Positions 9,328-18,395 are shown, counted from the first letter of the stretch. The stretch: DNA of 64,000 nucleotides from Xanthomonas sp. DAR 35659 (GCF_041242975.1 NZ_CP162488.1:1912001-1976000); one strand, 5' to 3'. Made by a program: numbers and translations. Notes: a model not told the origin generated them from the letters alone.

Positions 9328-9485
9328 TGCCGCGCCGGAAGCGGCGGGGCGGGCCGGCGCGCACTTGTCGGCGGGCGTGGCCGCGATACCGGACCGGCGC
9401 GATCGCGTCTGGCGACCTCGCCGCCGCGCAGGCGCGCACGGCGCCCTTGCTATCCTGCGCCGATCCTCGCGATGTCCCGACGCCC

Positions 9486-10643
9486 ATGCCGAAGCCCAGG
9501 TCGCCCGCCGCCTCCCTCCCCATCGCCGCCGCGCACGCGCGCGCGCTGTGGCTGGACGCGCAACGGCTGACCAGCCCGGCGCCATTCGGCGCCGGCGTCG
9601 AGGCGGTGCGGCAGGCGACCGCGCATCTGGGCTACGTGCAGATCGACACTATCCACGTGATCGAGCGCAGCCATCACCACGTGCTGTACACCCGCATTCC
9701 CGACTACCGCAGGCAGGACCTGGAGCAGGCCCAGGCGCAGGACAAGTCGGTGTTTGAATACTGGACGCATGCGCTGGCCTACGTGCCGGTCGCCGACTAC
9801 CGCATGTATGTGGCGCAGATGGCGCGCTATCGCGCCGAGGCGGACGCGGCCGGCAGGATCGATCCGGCCGATTACGCCAAGCTGCTGCGCCGCATCCGCA
9901 ACGACGGGCCGTTGTCGATCCGCGACATCGACGACGACGTGCTGGTCGAGAAGACCCATCCGTGGGGCAGCCGCAAGCCCTCGCGCGCGGCGTTGCGCTA
10001 CGGCTTCTTCAGCGGCGACCTGGTGGTCAGCCAGCGCAGCGGCATGCTCAAGACCTACGACCTGGCCACGCGCCATTTCGGCTGGACGCGGCGCCCGCGC
10101 CCGGCCAGCGCCGCGCAGTACGCGCGCTACCTGCTGCAGCGCGCCTTGCGCGCGCAGGGCGTGGTCGGCGTGGATTCGATCTGCTACGGCGACGCCGGCG
10201 CCAAGCCCGCGGTGCGCGCGCTGCTCGCCGCCGCGGTCGCCGCCCGGCGCCTGGTGCCGGTGCACCTGCAGGGTCAGGAGCGGGGCGCGCTCTGGGTCGA
10301 GCCGGCGTTGCTGGAGCGGGTCCCACCGGTGCCGGACCCGAGCGTCGCGCATCTGCTGTCGCCGTTCGACCCGCTGGTGATCCAGCGCAAGCGGCTGCAG
10401 CTGTTCTTCGACTACGAACACCGCTTCGAGGCCTACGTGCCGGCGGCGCAGCGGGTGCTCGGCTACTTCGCGCTGCCGGTGCTGGTCGGCGACCGCATCG
10501 TCGCCGCGCTCGATCTGAAGATGGACCGCCAGGGCGGCCGCCTGCTGGTGCAGAAGTGGACCTGGCTGGTGCCGCGGCGGCCGGCGCTGAAGGCGGCGAT
10601 CGAGGCGGCGCTGCACCGCTTCGAACACTTCCATTTGCGCTAG
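9486..10643 (+). CDS. YcaQ/AlkX-family winged-helix DNA glycosylase
   Basis: 385-residue protein of the HTH_42 (winged helix DNA-binding, YcaQ) family. Members studied in E. coli and Streptomyces (AlkX/YcaQ, AlkZ) remove alkylated bases and unhook DNA interstrand crosslinks; I place this protein in the family by sequence pattern. The conserved N-terminal block GYVQIDTIHVIERSHHHVLYTR contains the QxD catalytic motif. Further blocks are EYWTHALAYVPVADYRMY and the C-terminal LLSPFDPLVIQRKRLQLFFDYEHRFEAYVP. The ATG at 9486 is chosen because homologues begin close to ALWLDAQRL. It stands alone on the plus strand between tetR and a convergent transporter gene. Confidence 0.85.
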   Translation: MPKPRSPAASLPIAAAHARALWLDAQRLTSPAPFGAGVEAVRQATAHLGYVQIDTIHVIERSHHHVLYTRIPDYRRQDLEQAQAQDKSVFEYWTHALAYVPVADYRMYVAQMARYRAEADAAGRIDPADYAKLLRRIRNDGPLSIRDIDDDVLVEKTHPWGSRKPSRAALRYGFFSGDLVVSQRSGMLKTYDLATRHFGWTRRPRPASAAQYARYLLQRALRAQGVVGVDSICYGDAGAKPAVRALLAAAVAARRLVPVHLQGQERGALWVEPALLERVPPVPDPSVAHLLSPFDPLVIQRKRLQLFFDYEHRFEAYVPAAQRVLGYFALPVLVGDRIVAALDLKMDRQGGRLLVQKWTWLVPRRPALKAAIEAALHRFEHFHLR

Positions 10644-10678
10644 CGACGGCGCGCGACCGAGCGTCGCGTTCGCGCCGG

Positions 10679-10718
10679 ACCCTCACCCCAACCCCTCTCC
10701 CGGTGGAGCGGGGGCTAG
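10679..10718. repeat. intergenic repeat of the CCCCAACCCCTCTCCC family
   Basis: A single degenerate copy of the C/G-rich repeat (CCTCACCCCAACCCCTCTCC followed by a partial inverse GGAGCGGGGGCT) found again near 28.9, 29.0, 46.1 and 46.2 kb. It lies just downstream of the glycosylase gene, between convergent genes. Confidence 0.7.
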
Positions 10719-10902
10719 GCTGTGCCACCCGCGCAGTTCTTCGTACTGATCGGCAGCGCGTCGGCGTTGCGCGGATGGCTGCCCGGGGCACTGCAGCGGC
10801 CGGGCGCGCGTTGCCCGGAAAGCGCGGTCGCATTGTCGGCGCGCGGCTATCGCGCGGACGCGCATCCTGCGCCGGCATCGCGCTGCGCGCCGCCGCCGGA
10901 TC

Positions 10903-12135
10903 CTAGGCGGGCCGTGCGGCCGCGAGCGGACGCTGTTCGCGGATCGGTAGATTGACCAGCGCCGCCGCCACCGCCAGGGCCATGTCGGCGTACCACATCC
11001 ACTGGTAGTTGCCGAAGCGCTCCAGCGCCACGCCGCCGAGCCAGGCGCCGAAGAAGCCGCCGATCTGGTGCGACAGCAGGGTCAGGCCGAACAGGGTGCC
11101 CAGGTAGCGGGGCCCGAACAGTTTGCCGATCAGGCCGGCGGTGGGCGGGACCGTCGCCAACCAGGTGAAACCGAGCGCGGCGGCGAACAGGTAGAAGGTC
11201 AGCGGCGTCGGCGGCGCGACCAGGTACAGGGCGATCAGCACCGCGCGGCTGGCGTACATCGCCAGCAGCAGCCACTTCATGCGCACGCGCTCGCCGAGCT
11301 TGCCGGCGATCAGGCTGCCGGCGACGTTGAACAGGCCGATCAGCGCGATGGCGATGGCCGACACGCTGGGCGCCAGCCCGCACAACGCGATTTCCCCGGG
11401 CAGGTGGGTCACCAGGAAGGCGATGTGCACGCCACAGGTGAAAAAGCCCAGGTGCAGGCACCAATAGCTGCGGTCGCGCAGGGCGACGCGCACCTGCGCG
11501 CGCAAGCCGCCGTCCGCCGCGACCGCCGTCGCCACATTGGCTTGCGCCTTGCCCTTGCGGCGCAGCGGCCAGGCCAGCGGCAGGGTCAGCAGCGACAGCG
11601 CGGCCATGCCGGTCATCGCCATCGCCCAGCCGGCCGCGCCGATCATCCATTGCACCAGCGGCGCGAACGCGAACTGGCCGAGCGAGCCGCCGGCGTTGAT
11701 CAGCCCGGCGGCGAACGAGCGCTGTTCCGGCGCGAGGCGATGCGCGGTGGCGCCGATCAGCACCGAGAAGCTGCCGGCACCGGCGCCCGCTGCGGCGAGC
11801 AGGCCCAGGCTGACGATCAGGCCCCATTCGCTCGGCATCCAGGGCGCCAGCCCCAGGCCCAACGCCAGCAACAGCCCGCCCAGCCATAGCACCGGCAACG
11901 GACCGCGCTGGTCGGCGATGGCGCCGAACACCGGCTGCACCGCGCCCCATACGAACTGGCCGACCGCCAGCGCGAAGCTGATCGCGGCGATGCCGACGCC
12001 GCTGCTGCGGTGGATCGGTTCGACGAACAGGCCGGTGGTCTGGCGCGCGCCCATGGTCAGCATCAGCGTCGCCGAGGCGATGAGCAGCAGGCCCCAGTGG
12101 CGGCCGGCCCGCGCGTGCGGCGCCGCGGCGCTCAT
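10903..12135 (-). CDS. MFS transporter, marR-linked
   Basis: 410-residue major facilitator with twelve predicted helices in two halves separated by a basic cytoplasmic loop (WPLRRKGKAQANVAT). The MFS motif between helices 2 and 3 appears as GAIADQRGPLPVL. The protein resembles MFS proteins of the oxalate/monocarboxylate (OFA) or NNP-like type more than known multidrug pumps, so the substrate is open. Its ATG overlaps the stop of the upstream marR gene by four bases, so the two form one transcript. That transcript is probably controlled by the palindrome in front of marR. Confidence 0.88.
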   Translation of the reverse strand: MSAAAPHARAGRHWGLLLIASATLMLTMGARQTTGLFVEPIHRSSGVGIAAISFALAVGQFVWGAVQPVFGAIADQRGPLPVLWLGGLLLALGLGLAPWMPSEWGLIVSLGLLAAAGAGAGSFSVLIGATAHRLAPEQRSFAAGLINAGGSLGQFAFAPLVQWMIGAAGWAMAMTGMAALSLLTLPLAWPLRRKGKAQANVATAVAADGGLRAQVRVALRDRSYWCLHLGFFTCGVHIAFLVTHLPGEIALCGLAPSVSAIAIALIGLFNVAGSLIAGKLGERVRMKWLLLAMYASRAVLIALYLVAPPTPLTFYLFAAALGFTWLATVPPTAGLIGKLFGPRYLGTLFGLTLLSHQIGGFFGAWLGGVALERFGNYQWMWYADMALAVAAALVNLPIREQRPLAAARPA

Positions 12136-12575
12136 GCGGCGGCGTCCTCGCGCTCGGCGCACAGCGCGCGTTCCAGTTGCCGCAATTGGCGGTGCAGGGT
12201 GGCGATGGCGGCATCGCCGGCCAGCGCGTCGATGCGCGCCTGCGCGCGTTCCCAATGCGGCAGCGCGCGCTTGAGCAGGCGCCGGCCGGCGGCGCTGATC
12301 ACCACCAGCTTCTGCCGCGCATCGTCGCCGCGGCGTTGCTCGATCCAGCCGGCCGCCTGCATCGGCTTGAGGTTGCGCGACAGCGTGCTGCGGTCCATGC
12401 CCAGGCGCTCGGCCAGCGCGCCCAGCTGCTGCGCGGTGCCGGCGCGGCGCAGGATCGAATACTCGTTCAGGCTCAGCCCCACCGCACTGAGTTCGCGGTC
12501 GTAGACCTGCGAGGTCCGCCGCGCCGCTCGGCGCAGCAGGAAGCAGGTGCAGCGGCAGGGGGCCGTGTCGTCCAT
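12132..12575 (-). CDS. MarR-family transcriptional regulator
   Basis: 147-residue winged-helix regulator. The N-terminal CRCTCFLLRRAARRTSQVYDREL helix is followed by the MarR DNA-binding core: LSLNEYSILRRAG, LGALAERLGMDRSTLSRNLKPMQAAGWIE, and the wing RGDDARQKLVVISAAGRRLL. Three Cys residues lie close together near the N-terminus (residues about 7-11), which could make it redox- or metal-responsive as in some MarR proteins; that is inference. The ATG at 12575 sits nine bases from a near-perfect palindrome, as expected for autorepression. It is co-transcribed with the MFS gene. Confidence 0.92.
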   Translation of the reverse strand: MDDTAPCRCTCFLLRRAARRTSQVYDRELSAVGLSLNEYSILRRAGTAQQLGALAERLGMDRSTLSRNLKPMQAAGWIEQRRGDDARQKLVVISAAGRRLLKRALPHWERAQARIDALAGDAAIATLHRQLRQLERALCAEREDAAA

Positions 12576-12583
12576 GTCCGGCA

Positions 12584-12607
12584 AATTACGTGCATATGCA
12601 TGTAATT
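12584..12607. promoter_or_regulatory. near-perfect 24-bp palindrome, likely MarR operator
   Basis: The half-sites AATTACGTGCAT and ATGCATGTAATT are reverse complements except for one base pair. The palindrome is AT-rich in a very GC-rich region and begins nine bases upstream of the marR start codon. Size and symmetry fit a MarR dimer site. The match to this regulator is inferred from position. Confidence 0.8.
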
Positions 12608-12853
12608 GGCAAGCGCCGGGCGGAGAAGGTGGCGCATCGCCGCCATTCAAGGGCGACGCTGGCAGGGCATGTCCCGGTGGTCGACGGTATACTTCGAGCG
12701 CTTCCATCCGCAACGGCCAGCGCGGCGCTTGCCGCGTCCGTGCGCCGCCGGGTTGCGCTGACCTGGCCACGCCGCACGCACGAGGCACGGCCCATGGCGG
12801 GTGCGTCGTATACTCGCCGCCTCGTGCAAGAACGGCGCAGCGGGTGCGGTCAC

Positions 12854-13261
12854 ATGCGGCTGATCCTCGAAGACGCCGAGCAGTCCCTCACCGAGCAGGA
12901 GCTGGACGAATTCCAGCAGCGCTTCGATGCGCGGTTGCCGGCGGGGTTCAGGCGATTCTATCTGCGGCACAATGGCGGCGACCTGTCAGAGGACAACGGC
13001 GGCAACGATGTTCTGCTGCGCGGTTTCACGCCGATCAAGTACGGCGTCGCCCCGATCGAGCGTGTCTACCGCGACCTGATCGACAGCGTCCCCTCGCTGC
13101 AGGGAATGCTTCCCTTCGCCTACGACGAGGGCGGCAATTCCTTCCTGTTGTCGCTCAGGGAAGACGACCACGGAAGCATCTACCTCTACCTGATGGTCGA
13201 GGCGGAACTGGCATGGGTCTGCGATTCCTTTGACGAGTTCATCGCCGACCTCACGGGCTGA
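12854..13261 (+). CDS. SMI1/KNR4 (SUKH) family protein
   Basis: 135-residue soluble protein of the SMI1/KNR4 superfamily. The recognisable parts are the start (LTEQELDEFQQRFDARLPAGFRRFYLRHNGG), the central LPFAYDEGGNSFLLSL and the acidic end VCDSFDEFIADLTG. Family members in bacteria are often immunity proteins against secreted nuclease toxins, but many are orphan genes of unknown role. No toxin, PAAR, RHS or secretion gene is nearby, so an immunity role is unsupported here. The ATG at 12854 is the first start followed by family-like sequence. Upstream are two GTATACT hexamer-like -10 sequences (about 12687 and 12810). Confidence 0.8.
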   Translation: MRLILEDAEQSLTEQELDEFQQRFDARLPAGFRRFYLRHNGGDLSEDNGGNDVLLRGFTPIKYGVAPIERVYRDLIDSVPSLQGMLPFAYDEGGNSFLLSLREDDHGSIYLYLMVEAELAWVCDSFDEFIADLTG

Positions 13262-13272
13262 GCGGCCGCCGC

Positions 13273-16200
13273 CTAGTTCTTGCAGGCCGCTGCCGCCGCT
13301 TCGCTTGCGCCTGCGCCGACCGCCTCCGCCACTGCACGCGCCAGGCCGGCGCGGGTGTACGGCTTGGGCAGGCGCGGCAACTGCGGGTGCGCGCCGGGCG
13401 GCAGGTCGGTGTAGCCGGACACCAGCAGGATCGGTTGCGCCGGCCGCGCCGCGCGGATCGCCATCGTCAGTTGCATGCCGGTCATGTCCGGCATCGCGTA
13501 ATCGGTCACCACCAGGTCGAAGCTGCGCTGCTGCAACCGGCGCAGCGCCTCGGGACCGGAGTCGGCGACGGTGACGTGGTGGCCGAGTTCGTCGAGCATC
13601 TGCGCCGTGTTGGCGAGCACCAGCGGATCGTCGTCCACCACCAGGATCGCCAGCGGGCCGGCCGCGCCCGCAGGCGCCGCGGACGCGCGCGGTGCCGGTG
13701 CGGCGGCGACAGCGACCTCCGCGCTGGCGGCAGGCAACCAGATTTCCGCGGTGGTGCCCAGGCCGGGCGTGCTGTGGATCAACAGCGCGCCGCCGCATTG
13801 CTGGGCCAGCCCATGCACCATCGACAGGCCCAGGCCGGTGCCCTTGCCGACGCCCTTGGTGGTGAAGAACGGTTCGGCGGCGCGCTTGAGCGTGGCCTCG
13901 TCCATGCCGGTGCCGGTATCGGTGACCGCCAGGCACACGTAGCGGCCGGGACGCAGCCCGTCGGCCGCGTGCCTGCGCTGCGCCGCGCGCGCGGCGATCA
14001 GGATGCGGCCCTGGCCGTCCATCGCGTCGCGCGCGTTGACCGCCAGGTTCAGCAGCGCGGTTTCCAACTGGTTGGCGTCGGTCTCGACCGCGGGCAGGTG
14101 CGCCGGCAATTGCAGCTGCAGCGCGATGGTCGCGCCCAGCGAGCGTTCCAGCAGGTCGGTCATGCCCTCGACCAGGGCCTTCACGTCGAGCCGTTCGGTC
14201 TGCAGGTCCTGCTTGCGCGCGAACGCCAGCATGCGCGCGGTCAGCGCGGCGCCGCGCTCGGCGCCGGCGGTGGCGTTGTCCAGCAGCCGCTGCAGCCGCG
14301 GGTCGTCGGGGACGCGCGCGCGCAGCAGTTCGAGGTTGCCGAGGATCACCGTCAGCAGGTTGTTGAAGTCGTGCGCGATGCCGCCGGTGAGGTTGCCGAT
14401 TTCCTCCATCTTCTGCGCTTGCCGCAGCGCCTTCTCGGCCATGATCCGCGCGGTCATCTCCACCGCCTCGAACACCAGGCCGACCGCCGCGCCGGCCGGG
14501 TCCAGCACCGGCCGCAGCGACAGGTCGAAGGCGCGCACGCCGGTGGGCAAGTGCAAGGTCATGCTCATGTGTTCGGTGGCGCCGGCGGCGGCGCGGCGTA
14601 CCGCCGCCTCGACCAGCTCCGGTGCGCCCTCGGTGCCGGCGAACCACGGCGTGGTCCACAGCGGCCAACCGCGGATGTCGTCCAGGCGCGCGGCGATGCC
14701 CTGCAGCGCGGTGGCGTTGGTGTAGCGCAGGCGGCCGTCCAGGTCCAGCAGGCCCTGGAACAGATGCGAGGTTTCCAGCACGGTGCGGATATGCGACTGG
14801 CTCTGCGCCAGCTCGGCGGTGCGCTCGTCCACCTTGCGCTCCAGTTCGCGCAGGAAGCGTTGTTCGTCGAGCCTGCGCTGCGTCTCCGAACGCACCCGCT
14901 CGATGTGCGCCCAGGAACGCTCGGTGACCTCGGTCAGCAAGGCCAGTTCCTCCTGGGTCCAGCGGTGCGGATCCTTGTCGTGGACCGCCATCAGCGCGGT
15001 CAGGCGCCCTTCCTTGACCAGCGGCATGCAGATGGTGGCGGTGACCCCGATCCGCTGGAACGTGGCCGCCTCCTCCGGCGGCAACTGCACGCGGTTGTCG
15101 TCCAGCACGAGCGGCAGGCCGGCGCGCAGCCTGGCGACCGCCAGTTGGCCGAAGGCCGCCAGGCTGTAGTGGCCGGCGATGCTGCGCGAGCCCGAGGCGT
15201 TCCATTCGCCGCGGATGGTGAAGCCGTCCTGGTCCGCATCCATGTCCGCGTAGGCGCACACCGACACGTCCAGGTGCTGGCCGAGCATGCGCGTGGTGGT
15301 GGTGAGCACGACGCTGGCGTCGGTGCTGGCGGCGGTGGCCTTGCTCAGCGCGTCGAGGAAGCGCAGGCGGCGCTCGTTGGCGCGCAGCGCATCGGCGGCC
15401 AGATGCTGCTTGGTGACGTCGTGGCCTTCGACGAAGATGCCGGTGACCTGGCCGTCGGGTCCCGTCACCGGCTGGCAGACGAAATCGAGGATGCGTTCGG
15501 AAGCCTGGCCGTCGTGGCGCAACTGGATCTTGGCCGCGTTGGCGACGACGGCGGTGCCGGTGCGGTAGGCGTTGTCCAGGATGTCGATGAACTCCTGTTC
15601 CGCGAGCTCCTGCAGCACGGCGCGGATCGGCCGTCCGAGCAGGGCGCGGCCGCCGCTGAGGCGCACGAACGCCGGGTTGGCCAGTTCGATCACGTGCTCC
15701 GCGCCTGACAGCATCAACATCAGCCCGGGCGCCTGGTCGAACAGCCGCGCCAGGCGCGTGCGTTCGGCCTGGATCTGCGCCTGCGCGCGCACCCGTTCGC
15801 TGGTGTCCACGACGAAGGCGATGACGCCGCCCGGCCGCCCGTCGTCGTCCAGCACCGGCGAATAATCCAGGTCCATCCACACTTGTTCCGGCCGGCCGTG
15901 GCGATGCAGGGTCAGTTCCTGGTCCTTGTACGACAGCGTCTTGCCGGCCAGTCCCACCTTCATCACGTTGTCGTTGAACTCGGCCACTTCCGCCCAGCCC
16001 TGGCGCACCTGCGAACCGAGCAGTTGCGGATGCCGCGCGCCGGCGAACACGGCATAGGCGTCGTTGTAGATCATGATGCCTTCCGGGCCCCACAGCAGCA
16101 CGATCGGCAGCGGCGAGCGCAGCAGCAGCGCGGTCACCGTGCGCAGGCTTTGCGGCCACTGCGGCAACGGCCCCACCGAGGTGCGCGACCAGTCGAAGCG

Positions 16201-16287
16201 GCCGATCAGCGCGCCGGTCTGGCCGCCGCCGCGCAGGAACGCCGCCGCATCGGCGGCGGCGTCGGGAGTCGGGTGGTCGAGGCTCAT
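13273..16287 (-). CDS. hybrid sensor histidine kinase (PAS-PAS-GAF-PAS-HisKA-HATPase-REC)
   Basis: 1004-residue soluble hybrid kinase with no transmembrane segment. Order: PAS at about 50-165 (WGPEGIMIYNDAYAVFAG), PAS at about 180-295, GAF at about 310-465 (GVTATICMPLVKEGRLTALMAVH), coiled coil, and PAS at about 500-615. The HisKA motif GGIAHDFNNLL has its His near residue 639. The ATPase has N box NLAVNARDAMDG, G1 DTGTGMD and G2 GKGTGLGLSMVHG. The C-terminal receiver has its acceptor Asp near 929 (VVTDYAMPDMTG). The ATG at 16287 is chosen because the upstream translation is Arg-rich and unlike protein. The partner output protein is not encoded nearby, so phosphotransfer to a distant regulator is likely. 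Confidence 0.93.
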   Translation of the reverse strand: MSLDHPTPDAAADAAAFLRGGGQTGALIGRFDWSRTSVGPLPQWPQSLRTVTALLLRSPLPIVLLWGPEGIMIYNDAYAVFAGARHPQLLGSQVRQGWAEVAEFNDNVMKVGLAGKTLSYKDQELTLHRHGRPEQVWMDLDYSPVLDDDGRPGGVIAFVVDTSERVRAQAQIQAERTRLARLFDQAPGLMLMLSGAEHVIELANPAFVRLSGGRALLGRPIRAVLQELAEQEFIDILDNAYRTGTAVVANAAKIQLRHDGQASERILDFVCQPVTGPDGQVTGIFVEGHDVTKQHLAADALRANERRLRFLDALSKATAASTDASVVLTTTTRMLGQHLDVSVCAYADMDADQDGFTIRGEWNASGSRSIAGHYSLAAFGQLAVARLRAGLPLVLDDNRVQLPPEEAATFQRIGVTATICMPLVKEGRLTALMAVHDKDPHRWTQEELALLTEVTERSWAHIERVRSETQRRLDEQRFLRELERKVDERTAELAQSQSHIRTVLETSHLFQGLLDLDGRLRYTNATALQGIAARLDDIRGWPLWTTPWFAGTEGAPELVEAAVRRAAAGATEHMSMTLHLPTGVRAFDLSLRPVLDPAGAAVGLVFEAVEMTARIMAEKALRQAQKMEEIGNLTGGIAHDFNNLLTVILGNLELLRARVPDDPRLQRLLDNATAGAERGAALTARMLAFARKQDLQTERLDVKALVEGMTDLLERSLGATIALQLQLPAHLPAVETDANQLETALLNLAVNARDAMDGQGRILIAARAAQRRHAADGLRPGRYVCLAVTDTGTGMDEATLKRAAEPFFTTKGVGKGTGLGLSMVHGLAQQCGGALLIHSTPGLGTTAEIWLPAASAEVAVAAAPAPRASAAPAGAAGPLAILVVDDDPLVLANTAQMLDELGHHVTVADSGPEALRRLQQRSFDLVVTDYAMPDMTGMQLTMAIRAARPAQPILLVSGYTDLPPGAHPQLPRLPKPYTRAGLARAVAEAVGAGASEAAAAACKN

Positions 16288-16549
16288 GGGGGGCGTGCGA
16301 TGTGGTGCTGGTCGACGGCGGTACTCTACCGGAGCGTCGTGCGGCGGCCGTGATCCGGCGTTCATGCGCGCGGCCGCTGCCGGGCCGCCGGCCGCGCGCG
16401 CCGTGGCGGGGATGGCGTACGGGACGCCGTGCCGCGCCTGCGCGGCGAGGGGACGCAGGCCGGTGCGACGCGGTGGCCGAGCGCGAACGGATCGTGTCTT
16501 CACGGAGGCCTGCTTAGTCTGGCGCTTCCATTCCCGCCCGCGCGATCGC

Positions 16550-17608
16550 ATGTCCGCCGCCCGCCACTGTCTCCACGCCGCTCTCGTCGCCTGCCAGGAA
16601 CGCGCACCCGCCGTGCTGGCGGTGGTGATGGGCAGCGAGGGTTCCACCTATGCGGGCGCTGGTGCGATCGCGCTGTTCGGGGCCGATGGCGCGCAGCACG
16701 GCTGGCTCAGCGGCGGTTGCCTGGAGCCGGAGATCGCACGCTGCGCGGCGCGCGCGGCGGCCGCCGGCGAGGTGGCATGGATGGAGATCGACACGCGCGA
16801 CGACGCCGATCTGTTGTCCGGCTCGGCGGTGGGGTGCCGCGGACGCCTGCACCTGGCCTTGTTGCCGTTGCCGGCGCTGCCCGGCTTCGCGCGCCTGGCG
16901 CAGGCATGGCTGCAGCGGCGCGGCGGCCTGAGCCTGGCGCTGGATGGCGACGGCGGCATCGTCGCGGCAGTGGCCGACGCCACGTTGCAGTGGCGCCTGC
17001 CGTGCCGTGCGTGGGAGGGCGCGACCGCCTGCGCCGGGCAGGTGCGGATTCCGCCGCCGCCGCGGGTCAGCGTCTTCGGCGCCGGCCCGGAAACCGCCAC
17101 GCTGGTGCCATTGCTGCGGCAACTGGGATGGATGACCACACTGGTCGAGCAGCGCCCGCGCTGGGTGGCGCAGGCGGCGTTGGCCGACCAGGCCCTGGCC
17201 TGCATGCCGGCGCGCGCGCTGGCCGCGTGCGCCGACAGCGACGCGGCATTGGTGATGCACCATCACTTCGAACTGGACCGCGAGGCCTTGGAGGCGCTGG
17301 CGGCCAGCGCGATCCCGTTCGTGGGCCTGCTCGGGCCGGCGCGCCGGCGCGAGGATCTGTTCCGGCTTCTGCGACCGCAGCAGCAGGCGCAACTGCGGCC
17401 GCGGCTGCATGCGCCGATCGGCTTGCGGCTCGGCGGCAGCGGCGCGGAGGCGATCGCGCTGAGCATCGCCGCGCAGTTGCAGGCGACCCGCGCCGCGCCG
17501 GCGCAACTGCACGCGGTACCGCCGCTGCGTGGCGCCACGCCGTGCGCAGATGCCGAGGCACGGGCCATGGCGACGCCGGTGCCGCTGCAGGCCGGGGGTG
17601 GGCGATGA
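16550..17608 (+). CDS. XdhC/PaoD-family molybdenum cofactor insertion chaperone
   Basis: 352-residue protein of the XdhC/CoxI family. The first half has the XdhC block AVLAVVMGSEGSTYAGAGAI and LSGGCLEPEI; the second half has a Rossmann segment RVSVFGAGPETATLVPLLRQLGW and the end SIPFVGLLGPARRRE...LRPRLHAPIGLRLGGSGAEAIALSI. XdhC/PaoD proteins bind the molybdenum cofactor and load it into xanthine-oxidase-type enzymes. The gene overlaps mocA by four bases and faces the three subunits of such an enzyme across a short repeat-rich gap, so it very probably serves that enzyme. Confidence 0.9.
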   Translation: MSAARHCLHAALVACQERAPAVLAVVMGSEGSTYAGAGAIALFGADGAQHGWLSGGCLEPEIARCAARAAAAGEVAWMEIDTRDDADLLSGSAVGCRGRLHLALLPLPALPGFARLAQAWLQRRGGLSLALDGDGGIVAAVADATLQWRLPCRAWEGATACAGQVRIPPPPRVSVFGAGPETATLVPLLRQLGWMTTLVEQRPRWVAQAALADQALACMPARALAACADSDAALVMHHHFELDREALEALAASAIPFVGLLGPARRREDLFRLLRPQQQAQLRPRLHAPIGLRLGGSGAEAIALSIAAQLQATRAAPAQLHAVPPLRGATPCADAEARAMATPVPLQAGGGR

Positions 17609-18210
17609 ACGCGACGCATGCGGCCTTGATCCTGGCCGCCGGCGGCAGTCGCCGCCTTGGTCAGCTCAAACAGGCGCTGACCCGCGACGGCGAGCCGCTG
17701 CTGCGGCGCACCGTGCGTCTGGCGCTGGCCACCGCGCCGGCGCGCTGCGTGGTGGTGCTGGGCGCGCATGACGCGGCGCTGCGTCCGCTGCTGGACGGAT
17801 TGCCGGTGGAACTGGTGCGCAATCCGCACTGGTCCGCGGGCATGGGCGGCAGCCTCGCCTGTCTGCGTGCGGCGGTGCAGGGCGATGCCGCGCTCAGCCA
17901 TAGCCTGATCCTGGGCTGCGACCAGCCGGCGCTGGAAGCGGCGCACCTGCAGGATCTGTTGGCGGCGGCGGGTCGCGCCGCGTCCGGCTGCGCGGTCAGC
18001 GGCTACGCCGGCATCCGCGGCATGCCCGTCGTGGTGGCGCAGCCGCGCTGGCGCGCGCTGCGCCTGCAGGGCGACCAGGGCCTGCGCGCGCTGTTCGACG
18101 CGATGGCGCCGGACAGCCTCGGCTGCATCGTTGCGCCGGCGCTGGCGCTGGATGTGGACACGCCGCAGGATCTGCTGGCGGCGGTGGAGCGCGGTTGGTT
18201 GGATCCGTAA
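17605..18210 (+). CDS. mocA: molybdenum cofactor cytidylyltransferase (MocA-like nucleotidyltransferase)
   Basis: 201-residue NTP-transferase. The N-terminal nucleotide-binding signature is LAAGGSRRLGQLKQAL; ILGCDQP supplies the metal-binding Asp and LDVDTPQDL the C-terminal one. MocA joins CMP to molybdopterin to make the MCD cofactor used by PaoABC-type aldehyde oxidoreductases. It is coupled to the chaperone gene by an ATGA overlap. The combination of MocA, an XdhC-type chaperone and a PaoABC-type enzyme in one place is self-consistent. A general MobA-like GTP enzyme is less likely given this context. Confidence 0.88.
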   Translation: MNATHAALILAAGGSRRLGQLKQALTRDGEPLLRRTVRLALATAPARCVVVLGAHDAALRPLLDGLPVELVRNPHWSAGMGGSLACLRAAVQGDAALSHSLILGCDQPALEAAHLQDLLAAAGRAASGCAVSGYAGIRGMPVVVAQPRWRALRLQGDQGLRALFDAMAPDSLGCIVAPALALDVDTPQDLLAAVERGWLDP

Positions 18211-18258
18211 CGTGGGTGTTGCGGTGGCTTGAAGACGGAATGGTCGTCGGCTTCGTTC

Positions 18259-18395
18259 GTCGCGGCTGAAGCCGCTCCTACAGGGATTTGCGGGTGGGTG
18301 GCTGGTGTGCTGTGGGAGGAACTTCAGTCCCGACTGCGTCCGGCATCGGATGGCGGGCCGCTTTGTTCGTCGCGGCTGAAACCGCTCCTGTAGGG
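18259..18395. repeat. cluster of three AGCGGCTTCAGCCGC-family repeats between convergent genes
   Basis: Two copies in the same orientation (18259-18285 and 18369-18395, reading GTCGCGGCTGAAGCCGCTCC and a variant with AAACCG) flank a diverged inverse copy at about 18311-18334 (GGGAGGAACTTCAGTCCCGA). They fill the 280-bp gap between mocA and paoC, two genes that converge, and could form hairpins that end transcription from both sides. Confidence 0.8.

Noticed and set aside
13387..15708. 773-residue plus-strand frame opposite the hybrid kinase
   Set aside because: Antisense shadow; the minus strand encodes all expected kinase motifs.
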